Of a DNA stretch of 35,623 nucleotides, positions 29,613 through 35,623 are shown in pieces. Position 1 is the first letter of the stretch. Every line of letters begins with the position of its first letter. The notes under the pieces are model-generated. The model saw nothing but the letters and a program-made list of their open reading frames with translations. It searched no databases and was not told where the DNA came from. Origin of the DNA: Herbaspirillum sp. RV1423 (lineage in GTDB: Bacteria > Pseudomonadota > Gammaproteobacteria > Burkholderiales > Burkholderiaceae_D); the NCBI RefSeq assembly GCF_000577615.1, contig NZ_CBXX010000061.1, positions 1 through 35,623 on the forward strand, given 5' to 3'. Both the position numbers and the translations under genes were made by a program.

Positions 29613-30602
29613 ATGGATGTCGTTTTGAAAGAAAAAATCACAGGCGCAGCGGCATGGAGAGGGCAAGACCTGGCAAACGACAGTGCGTGGATCGCTCAAT
29701 TGACCGAACAGGACATTGCTTCCCTGGACTTCGCGCTTGGCGAAGTGAAGAAACGCGGACTCACATTTCCTTTCTTCACCGCCGCAGACTTTCCTGTCGA
29801 CGGCAGCCTGTCGAAAAAGCTGCAAGGAATCTCCGACGAACTTGAAAACGGCAGGGGATTCTTACTGCTGCGCGGCCTGCCGGTGCATCGATATTCCGAC
29901 GAAGAAATAAGTATTCTCTACTACGGCATCGGGCTTCACATGGGACTCCCGGTCAGTCAGAACCCGAAGGGAGAGATGATCGGCGTGGTCACCAACGTCG
30001 GCGATCTCAACAATAAAAACACCCGCGTCTATGAGACCAACGCCTATCTGCCGTACCACACGGATCTGTCCGACGTGGTGGGTTTGCTCGGCGTGCGCAA
30101 GGCAAAATCGGGCGGGCTCAGCAGCCTGGTCAGCGCGGCGGCGGTCTACAACGAAATCCTTGAAAAATATCCGCACTACCTCGGCCTCTTTTACCGTCCC
30201 ATGTATTTCGCGCATCTGGGCGAAGAGTTGCCGAGCTTGTCGCCGATCTTCAGTTTTCACCAGGGCAAACTGAGTTGCCGTTATCTGCGCCAGTACCTTG
30301 AGTTGGGGCATGAGATTCGCGGCGTGCCGTTGTCCAATGTCGAAGTCGAAGCGCTGGATATCTTCGACAGCATCATCCACGACGAGAATATTCGACTCGA
30401 CATGATGCTGGAGCCGGGCGATATCCAGTTTGCCAACAATTATGCGGTCATGCATTCCCGCAGCAATTTCGAGGATTTCCAGGAACTGGAGCTGCGCCGC
30501 CGCTTGTTGCGCCTGTGGCTCAAAATGCCCAACACCAGAACGCTCGCTCCCGATTTCCCCGGCCGCAACGGCATACCGGCACGGGTTGCCGAGGCGGCGT
30601 AG
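29613..30602 (+). CDS. TauD/TfdA-family Fe(II)/2-oxoglutarate dioxygenase
   Basis: Non-heme iron oxygenase that couples 2-oxoglutarate decarboxylation to hydroxylation. 329 residues. Iron-binding facial triad: His149-x-Asp151 in PYHTDLSD and distal His281 in AVMHSRSNF. LLLRGLPVHRYSDEEISILY near 88-107 and GLHMGLPVSQNPKGEMIG near 110-127 are typical of the family. ATG at 29613 follows GGAGGGG with ideal spacing. Substrate cannot be given; TauD-fold enzymes act on sulfonates, aryloxyacids, amino acids and clavaminate-like compounds. Third-codon G/C bias is lower than in neighbours, so it could be of foreign origin. Own promoter upstream; convergent with the LysR gene. Confidence 0.88.
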   Translation: MDVVLKEKITGAAAWRGQDLANDSAWIAQLTEQDIASLDFALGEVKKRGLTFPFFTAADFPVDGSLSKKLQGISDELENGRGFLLLRGLPVHRYSDEEISILYYGIGLHMGLPVSQNPKGEMIGVVTNVGDLNNKNTRVYETNAYLPYHTDLSDVVGLLGVRKAKSGGLSSLVSAAAVYNEILEKYPHYLGLFYRPMYFAHLGEELPSLSPIFSFHQGKLSCRYLRQYLELGHEIRGVPLSNVEVEALDIFDSIIHDENIRLDMMLEPGDIQFANNYAVMHSRSNFEDFQELELRRRLLRLWLKMPNTRTLAPDFPGRNGIPARVAEAA

Positions 30603-30617
30603 GTCGGGTAAAGCTAG

Positions 30618-30657
30618 GCCCGGCCTGAACCGCGCTAGTGCGGTTTCGCTGCCGGGC
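30618..30657. terminator. Possible hairpin terminator between convergent dioxygenase and LysR genes
   Basis: Nested inverted repeats GCCCGG/CCGGGC (30618-30623, 30652-30657) and AACCGC/GCGGTT (30628-30633, 30640-30645). The inner hairpin covers the LysR stop. No T-run on either side. Confidence 0.35.
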
Positions 30658-31564
30658 GCGCGAACATGCTGACCAGCGTCGAACGCAGCCAGGCAATGCC
30701 CGGATCGGAAGCGAAGCGGGTGTGGCTATGCACCTGTACATGGATCGGCGGCAATGCGAAGGGCAGGCTGAGCAGCCGATAGGCGCGTCCCTGATTCACG
30801 CGTTCGGCGATGCTCCTGGGGAGGATCAATGCCAGATCCGTATTGCGGACGATCTGCGGCGCGACGGTGAAATGCGGAATGCGCACGGCGATGTCGCGCT
30901 CGAGGCCCGCCTTGCGAAACAGGTCTTCGGCCAGACGATGGCCGGTGGTGTTGGTGGTCGCATAGACGTACCGCAGGCGCGACAAATCCTCCAGGCTGAG
31001 TTTGCGTTTCTGCATCGGATGCCCGTTGCGCAGCATGCAGATGAACTCGTCTTCCAGCAAGGTCTCGCACGTGCATTCCGCGCTCAGTCCCGGCAGATAC
31101 CCCAGCGCGATGTCCACATCGCCGCTGCGCATCGCCGAGCTCAAGGCATCGACCGGCATTTGCTGAACATCGAAACTGACATGCGGCGCCACCGTCGCAA
31201 GAGCCTCCATCAATGACGGCAGCACATAGGATTCGGCCATGTCCGACATGACAAGCTGGAAGGTGCGCGACGCCGTGGACGGATCGAACTGGACATGCTT
31301 TTGCAGCGCTCCATGAATGATCACCAGCGCGTTGTCGATGGGACCGTGCAGGCGCATCGCCGCATCCGTCGGCACCATGGCGGTCGGCGTGCGCACGAAC
31401 AGAGGATCGTCGAAGATATCGCGCAGACGCCGCAGCGCATGGCTCACGGCCGGCTGGCTCAGATGCAGGCGATCGGCAGCGGCGGTGAGGCTGCGCAATT
31501 CCCAGATGGCAAGAAACGTCTTGAGCAGATTCAGATCGACGGCAGCCATATTCATTTGCTTCAT
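30635..31564 (-). CDS. LysR-family regulator, NodD/LeuO-like
   Basis: LysR transcription factor of about 309 residues. Helix-turn-helix with VDLNLLKTFLAIWELRSLTA near 9-28, then SQPAVSHALRRLRDIFDDPLF near 37-57, and TPTAMVPTDAA. The LRRLRDIFDDPLFVRTPTAM pattern places it in the NodD/LeuO subgroup whose relatives often govern aromatic-compound genes. Start chosen at 31564 with AGGA nine bases upstream; three other in-frame starts lie within 20 codons. It is divergent from the MFS-monooxygenase genes (170-base gap) and probably regulates them. Confidence 0.9.
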   Translation of the reverse strand: MKQMNMAAVDLNLLKTFLAIWELRSLTAAADRLHLSQPAVSHALRRLRDIFDDPLFVRTPTAMVPTDAAMRLHGPIDNALVIIHGALQKHVQFDPSTASRTFQLVMSDMAESYVLPSLMEALATVAPHVSFDVQQMPVDALSSAMRSGDVDIALGYLPGLSAECTCETLLEDEFICMLRNGHPMQKRKLSLEDLSRLRYVYATTNTTGHRLAEDLFRKAGLERDIAVRIPHFTVAPQIVRNTDLALILPRSIAERVNQGRAYRLLSLPFALPPIHVQVHSHTRFASDPGIAWLRSTLVSMFARPAAKPH

Positions 31565-31586
31565 AACGTACATTCCTGACAATCAT

Positions 31587-31616
31587 TTGACGGCGGCTTT
31601 GCCGGCGCACTATCTT
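31587..31616 (+). promoter_or_regulatory. Probable promoter of the MFS-monooxygenase operon
   Basis: TTGACG (31587-31592, 5 of 6) and TATCTT (31611-31616, 4 of 6) are 18 bases apart. It overlaps the region upstream of the divergent LysR start. Predicted start about 31623, leader of about 110 bases. Confidence 0.45.
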
Positions 31617-31734
31617 CACTCATCGCTGCTGACGCAAAAACCGGCCGGTCCCGCAAAGCAAGCAACGAGCATGCCTGTCGCGATTCCCGCAACATCGGCT
31701 GCATCCATCCGACATCTGTTTTCAAGGAATATCG

Positions 31735-33093
31735 ATGACCGCTGCCTCTTCCCCGGCCGCCGCGCCGATCGCGCATGCGCCGCAAACTATTTTCAGCCGG
31801 CGCCAGCTTCGTAGAACCGTTGTCACTTCGCTCATCGGCCAGGTTCTCGAGTGGTACGATTTTTTTCTTTACGGCACGGCCGCCGCGCTGGTCTTCGGCA
31901 AACTGTTCTTCCCCATCGGCGCCGATCCGCTGCTCGGCACGATTGCCGCCTTCGGCGGATTTGCCGTGGGGTTTGTCGCGCGTCCCATCGGCGGCATCCT
32001 GTGCGGCCACATCGGCGATCGCTACGGTCGCAAATCGGTGCTGCTGATCACCTTGCTGGTGATGGGACTGGCGACTTTGTGCATGGGCCTGCTGCCGACT
32101 TATGAACAGATCGGCATCGCCGCGCCGATCCTGCTGGTGGGATTGCGCGTCCTGCAGGGCCTGGCCGCCGGCGGCGAATGGAGCGGCAGCATCCTGATGA
32201 TCAATGAAAGTGCGCCGGCGCATCGCCGCGGGTTCTTCTCGGCGTTCAGCCCGGCCGGCGCCTGTCTCGGTTTCGTCCTTTCCAGCGGGGCATTTCTGGC
32301 GGTGCAGAGTCTGCCGGTGGACGACTTCATGCGATACGGCTGGCGCATTCCTTTCCTGTTCAGCGTGATTCTGGTGATCGTCGGTTTCTACATCCGCGCC
32401 CGCGTGCCGGAAAGCGCCGACTTCGCCCGGATCAGCGAGCGCAAGGCCCAGGTAAAAGCACCCATCCTGCAGGTGCTGCGCAATAACCCCGGCCAGGTGC
32501 TCAAGGTATTCGGATTGCGTTTCGGCGAGGGCGGGGCGTCGTATCTGTTCTTCGCGTTTTCGCTGACCTACGGCAAGTTCATCGGATTGTCCAATTCCCT
32601 GGTGCTGACTGGGCTCACCATTTCAATGCTGCTGTTGATTCCGAGTTCGCTGTTCTTCGGTCATCTGTCCGACCGCATCGGCCGCAAGCCGGTTTACATA
32701 GCCGGCGCATTGGGGATGACGCTGATCGCTTTTCCGTTCTTCTGGATGCTCAACAGCGGCGCCACGGTATGGGTGATGACCGCGCTGATCCTCGCCAACA
32801 GCGTGGTGCTCGGCGCGCTGGAGGGAACCCAGCCGGCCTACATGTGCGAGCTGTTCGATACGCGCGTGCGGTTTTCAGGACTCGGGCTGGGGCGCGAGCT
32901 GTCGTCGGTGCTGGGCGGCGGACTGTCGCCGGTGATTGCAGCCAGCTTGCTGGCGCACTATCGCAGCCATACGCCCGTCGCCATCTACCTTGCCGGCTTC
33001 GGCATCGTCACCCTGATTTTCCTGTGCTTCATTCCGGAGACATTGCATCGCGGCGCCGTCGAAGCAGACGGAAAAACAGGTCCGCACGCATGA
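31735..33093 (+). CDS. MFS transporter, metabolite:H+ symporter (MHS) type
   Basis: Proton-coupled importer of the MHS branch of the major facilitator superfamily (relatives: ShiA, KgtP, ProP, PcaT). 452 residues and 12 hydrophobic segments. The segment LEWYDFFLYGTAAALVFGKL near 38-57 is the MHS hallmark; the loop between segments 2 and 3 has GHIGDRYGRK near 93-102 and it recurs as GHLSDRIGRK between segments 8 and 9. The second strong loop RVLQGLAAGGEWSGS near 138-152 is also family-typical. Its stop overlaps the start of the V4R gene by four bases (ATGA), so translation is coupled. The likely cargo is an organic acid, possibly aromatic, as inference from the oxygenase genes that follow. Confidence 0.91.
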   Translation: MTAASSPAAAPIAHAPQTIFSRRQLRRTVVTSLIGQVLEWYDFFLYGTAAALVFGKLFFPIGADPLLGTIAAFGGFAVGFVARPIGGILCGHIGDRYGRKSVLLITLLVMGLATLCMGLLPTYEQIGIAAPILLVGLRVLQGLAAGGEWSGSILMINESAPAHRRGFFSAFSPAGACLGFVLSSGAFLAVQSLPVDDFMRYGWRIPFLFSVILVIVGFYIRARVPESADFARISERKAQVKAPILQVLRNNPGQVLKVFGLRFGEGGASYLFFAFSLTYGKFIGLSNSLVLTGLTISMLLLIPSSLFFGHLSDRIGRKPVYIAGALGMTLIAFPFFWMLNSGATVWVMTALILANSVVLGALEGTQPAYMCELFDTRVRFSGLGLGRELSSVLGGGLSPVIAASLLAHYRSHTPVAIYLAGFGIVTLIFLCFIPETLHRGAVEADGKTGPHA

Positions 33094-33596
33094 ACGGCTT
33101 TCTCTCCCGCTTCGATTTCGACAGCGCCGGCGGCGCCATCCGCGACGGCGACAGACGCTACCTGATGATGCGGCACGACGTGCTCATGGGCGCGATTGCG
33201 CACCTCTCCGCCGGCGCGCGACAGGAGGTTCTGGCGGCGCTGGTGCAATCGGCGGCAATCAACGGCGGCCGCAGCATCGCCGCCTACGCATCCGAGAGCG
33301 GCATCGAGCGCCTCATCGAGGTGACCTGTTCGGGCGCCGCAGCACTGGGTTGGGGAGTGTGGGCCATGCAGCATCGCGACGGGCAATTGCAGTTGACGGT
33401 GCAAGACAGCCCGTTCGCCAGCGGCTACATCGCCGCCGCCGCAACGGCGGACGACGCCGTCTGCGCGCCGATCAGCGGCATTTTTGCAAGCGTGGCGTCC
33501 CAGGTCCTCGGCAAGCCGGCATCGGTGACCGAAGTCGAATGCAGGGCGCATGGTGCGCCGACGTGCCGTTTCGTCGCCGCAACCGCATCACATTGA
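33090..33596 (+). CDS. Stand-alone V4R-domain protein
   Basis: 168-residue soluble protein with a C-terminal V4R (vinyl-4-reductase) domain, a small-molecule-binding fold known as the sensor part of XylR/DmpR-type aromatic regulators and in BchJ. The hallmark is CAPISGIFASVASQVLGKPA near 123-142 then EVECRAHGAPTCRF near 146-160, whose two cysteines could bind metal. The N-terminus, DGDRRYLMMRHDVLMGAI, fits this group. No DNA-binding or ATPase domain is attached. Start ATGA at 33090 overlaps the MFS stop. Possibly a ligand-binding partner of the transporter or monooxygenase, or a chaperone-like binding protein; this is inference. Confidence 0.8.
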   Translation: MNGFLSRFDFDSAGGAIRDGDRRYLMMRHDVLMGAIAHLSAGARQEVLAALVQSAAINGGRSIAAYASESGIERLIEVTCSGAAALGWGVWAMQHRDGQLQLTVQDSPFASGYIAAAATADDAVCAPISGIFASVASQVLGKPASVTEVECRAHGAPTCRFVAATASH

Positions 33597-33616
33597 ACTA
33601 TCTGAAAGGAAATCGC

Positions 33617-34795
33617 ATGACCTCGCAACACATGATCACCGCCGCACGCCAGACCGCGCCCACGCTCTCGCCGGGCCAGACTGCACTGGACGACGTGATC
33701 GCAGAGATCGCCGCGCGCAGGGATGAGTTCGATCGTCTCTCGCACGTCCCCAAAGACGTGATCCAGAGACTGAAGCAGGCGCGCGTGTTTCGCGCCAGCA
33801 CACCGAAACGTTTCGGCGGCGATGCGCTGGCGCCGCATCTCTTTTTCGACATCGTTGAACGCATCGCGGTGGCCGACGGTTCCGCCTCCTGGGTTGCCGG
33901 CTTCGGTTCGGCCAATGTCTATCTGGCGGCATTGCCGCTGGAGACCCAGGCCATCCTCTACGCGGAAGGTCCCGACCAGGTGTTTGCCGGCGCACTGTAT
34001 CCGGTCCAGCCGGCAGCGCGGATGGGGCACGGATGGCAGGTCAGCGGCCGCTGGAAATTCGCCAGCGGCTGCAAGGGCGCCGATTGGCTCGGCGTGGGAA
34101 TCGGCGGCCCGAACAATGGCGGCCAGGCAGGCAAGCCGCTGACGGCGGTGTTCCGGCCGGACCAGGTGACCATCGTCGACAACTGGAACGTGGTCGGCAT
34201 GCAGGGAACGGGCAGCCACGATCTGCAAGTCAACGATCGCTATGTCGACGATGTCTGGACCTTTGTACGCGGCAGCGCGGCGCTGGTCGACGAACCCTTG
34301 TACCGCTATCCGGCGGTGTCGTATCAGGCAGGCGTGCACGCCGCCGTCAATCTCGGCCTGGCGCGCGCGGCATTGAACGAATTGACCGCGATGTCGTCCG
34401 GCAGGGCGACCACCACCGGCGCGCCGCGCCTGGCGGACCGTCCTCATTTCCGCATCGAACTGGCCCGTGCAGAAGCGCAGTTGCGCAGCGCCCGCGCTTT
34501 CTTCTTTGAAGCCGCCGAACAGGCATGGGACGTCATCGCCGCCGGCGACGTCCTGTCGCTGGAGCAGAACAATCTGCTGCGCATGAGCGCCATCCATGCA
34601 GCGCACGCCGCCGCGGAGGTCGTGCAGCAATGCTACAAGCTGGGCGGCATCGCCGCCATCTATCGCCAGCATCCGCTGCAGCGGATCGTGCGCGATTCGA
34701 TGGTGGTGACGCAGCATGCCTTTCTCGGCGAATCCGCTTACGACGGCGCCGGCGCGGTGCTGGCGGGCGTTCCGCCGTTCGCCGGCTATCCGTGA
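33617..34795 (+). CDS. Acyl-CoA dehydrogenase-fold flavin-dependent monooxygenase (HsaA/DszC-like)
   Basis: 392-residue protein of the acyl-CoA dehydrogenase fold. This group includes the oxygenase halves of two-component flavin monooxygenases (HsaA, HpaH-type, DszC) that use FMNH2 or FADH2 from a partner reductase. Visible features: RLKQARVFRASTPKRFGG near 53-70, the flavin-binding WVAGFGSANVYLA near 94-106, GRWKFASGCKGADW near 145-158, and the C-terminal helical region with QCYKLGGIAAIYRQHPLQRI near 338-357. The flavin reductase gene that follows strongly supports the monooxygenase reading over a true acyl-CoA dehydrogenase. RBS GAAAGGA. The V4R gene ends 20 bases before. Substrate probably aromatic; not proven. 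Confidence 0.86.
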   Translation: MTSQHMITAARQTAPTLSPGQTALDDVIAEIAARRDEFDRLSHVPKDVIQRLKQARVFRASTPKRFGGDALAPHLFFDIVERIAVADGSASWVAGFGSANVYLAALPLETQAILYAEGPDQVFAGALYPVQPAARMGHGWQVSGRWKFASGCKGADWLGVGIGGPNNGGQAGKPLTAVFRPDQVTIVDNWNVVGMQGTGSHDLQVNDRYVDDVWTFVRGSAALVDEPLYRYPAVSYQAGVHAAVNLGLARAALNELTAMSSGRATTTGAPRLADRPHFRIELARAEAQLRSARAFFFEAAEQAWDVIAAGDVLSLEQNNLLRMSAIHAAHAAAEVVQQCYKLGGIAAIYRQHPLQRIVRDSMVVTQHAFLGESAYDGAGAVLAGVPPFAGYP

Positions 34796-34875
34796 GTCGG
34801 CGCGCGCCATCAACAACCAGGATGGGAATCCCTGCCCGGATCTCCCATCGTTACATCTTCACTCGCCGCAGCCAC

Positions 34876-35373
34876 ATGCAAACAGAATTCCGCAACGCCA
34901 TGGCGCAGTTGTCCGCCGCCGTCAACATCATCACCACCGCCGGGCCATACGGCCGCGCGGGTCTCACCGTCAGCGCCGTCTGTTCGGTCAGCGATACGCC
35001 GCCGACGCTGCTGGTCTGCCTCAATCGCGGCAGTGCGCTGTATCCCGTCTTCACTGGCAATCGGCGTCTGGGCGTCAACATTCTGCCGGGCCATCATGAA
35101 GAGCTGGCGCGCCAGTTCGCAGGCATGACCGGATTGAGCATGGAGCAACGCCTGTCGTCGGCCGGCTGGACCAGCGGCGACGGCAGCATGCCGGTATTGT
35201 CCGATGCGCTCGCCAGTCTCGAAGGAGACATCGTCCTGACGCAAGACATCGGTTCGCATTGCGTGATGTTTGCGGAAATAAAACACATCCGCCTGTCCGC
35301 AAGCCAGGATGGGCTGACTTATTTCAATCGCCGTTTTCATCGTCTTGCCGGCGGCCTAAGTAAAACCACCTAG
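34876..35373 (+). CDS. Flavin reductase, HpaC-like
   Basis: 165-residue NAD(P)H:flavin oxidoreductase of the HpaC group, the small component that supplies reduced flavin to the monooxygenase before it. Close to E. coli HpaC throughout: FRNAMAQLSAAVNIITTAGP (5-24), VSAVCSVSDTPPTLLVCLNR near 32-51, GNRRLGVNILPGHHEEL, FAGMTGLSMEQRL near 86-98, and ALASLEGDIVLTQDIGSHCV. The start at 34876 matches the HpaC N-terminus; an ATG 18 codons earlier (34822) is also possible and neither has a strong ribosome site. 80 bases after the monooxygenase. Third member of the putative catabolic operon. Confidence 0.9.
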   Translation: MQTEFRNAMAQLSAAVNIITTAGPYGRAGLTVSAVCSVSDTPPTLLVCLNRGSALYPVFTGNRRLGVNILPGHHEELARQFAGMTGLSMEQRLSSAGWTSGDGSMPVLSDALASLEGDIVLTQDIGSHCVMFAEIKHIRLSASQDGLTYFNRRFHRLAGGLSKTT

Positions 35374-35485
35374 CGCGCTCGGTATTCATGCCGATTGTCC
35401 GCGTCTCGTTCCCGCCTTAAGCTGATTGCCTGCGCCGAGATGCGCCGACCATTCAATCCATGTTCCGTCCCCGGGAGAAAACTGC

Positions 35486-35623
35486 ATGCCCGTCATCACC
35501 TGTGTCGAAGATTTGCGCATCCTGGCAAAGAAACGGGTACCCAAGGCCTTTTACGACTACGCCGACAGCGGCTCCTACACCGAGAGCACCTACCGCGCCA
35601 ACAGCGACGACCTGGCCGCACTG
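35486..35623 (+). CDS. FMN-dependent alpha-hydroxy-acid oxidase/dehydrogenase, N-terminal part (cut by window end)
   Basis: Only the first 46 residues are in the window. They match the start of L-lactate (LldD) or mandelate (MdlB) dehydrogenases: VEDLRILAKKRVPKAFYDYA (7-26), then DSGSYTESTYRANSDDL, where FDY-x-x-G(S)-like turns lead to the FMN barrel. The ATG at 35486 follows GGGAG. It follows the flavin reductase by 112 bases on the same strand, so may be in the same operon. An enzyme oxidising lactate-, mandelate- or phenyllactate-like acids would fit a pathway for an aromatic hydroxy acid; the sub-family cannot be decided from this fragment. Confidence 0.83.
   Translation, partial: MPVITCVEDLRILAKKRVPKAFYDYADSGSYTESTYRANSDDLAAL

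Noticed and set aside
34822..34875. Longer N-terminus for the flavin reductase starting at 34822
   Set aside because: HpaC proteins begin close to the FRNAMAQL motif; the extra residues have no homology and no better ribosome site. Not fully excluded.
1..35623. CRISPR array, tRNA/rRNA genes, insertion sequences, phage or defence genes
   Set aside because: Looked for regularly spaced repeats, cloverleaf-type genes and transposase-like proteins; none recognised by eye.

Overview
This window looks like chromosomal DNA from a GC-rich betaproteobacterium, most likely Oxalobacteraceae (Herbaspirillum-like). That assignment rests on gene content and order (mnmG-rsmG-parA-parB, dat-ybeD-lipB-lipA, many LysR regulators, strong G/C bias at third codon positions) and not on a database match. 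I saw no tRNA, rRNA, CRISPR array, transposase or phage gene. Most of it is ordinary housekeeping plus accessory metabolism.

Layout. 1-1.45 kb: end of a branched-chain amino acid ABC permease pair (livH partial, livM), closed by a strong terminator. 1.7-2.5 kb: a TSUP permease. 2.47-2.57 kb: two near-perfect parS centromere sites around a terminator. 2.6-8.2 kb: mnmG, rsmG, a lipocalin, a LysE-type exporter, parA and parB, all on the plus strand and closely spaced. This is a chromosome segregation locus of the kind usually found near oriC, with its own ParB-binding sites 5 kb from parB. 8.3-9.1 kb: a tautomerase, then a scar holding the C-terminal part of an AraC-type regulator fused to the tail of an unrelated reading frame. 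9.1-13.1 kb: two different ABC exporters (MsbA/multidrug-like and SbmA/BacA-like) facing away from each other, with a palindromic REP-like element between them.

13.1-19.6 kb: a D-amino acid transaminase and ybeD, then a chemoreceptor, a GcvA-like LysR gene and a DUF2917 gene that separate them from lipB-lipA, the lipoate synthesis pair. 19.7-21.1 kb: a VIT/CCC1-type metal transporter and a cytochrome b561. 21.1-23.2 kb (minus): an unrecognised lipoprotein encoded just upstream of lipid-embedded or secreted protein partners is not seen; instead a trypsin-fold secreted protease gene is followed by this lipoprotein gene, an export-only gene pair. 23.3-26.5 kb: a DUF1275 membrane protein with an operator-like promoter, an orphan DUF1120 fimbrial-like protein, and a Tat-exported SMP-30/gluconolactonase-like protein with a well-formed promoter overlapped by a large palindrome.

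26.6-31.6 kb: a LysR gene divergent from two short-chain dehydrogenases, then an Fe(II)/2-oxoglutarate dioxygenase with its own promoter. 30.6-35.6 kb: a LysR gene divergent from a five-gene module: an MHS-type MFS importer, a stand-alone V4R-domain protein translationally coupled to it, an acyl-CoA-dehydrogenase-fold flavin monooxygenase, an HpaC-like flavin reductase and the start of an FMN-dependent alpha-hydroxy-acid oxidase. This last module is the best candidate for an undescribed catabolic system; its substrate cannot be read from the sequence, but an aromatic hydroxy acid is a reasonable guess. The secreted protease/lipoprotein pair is the second candidate.
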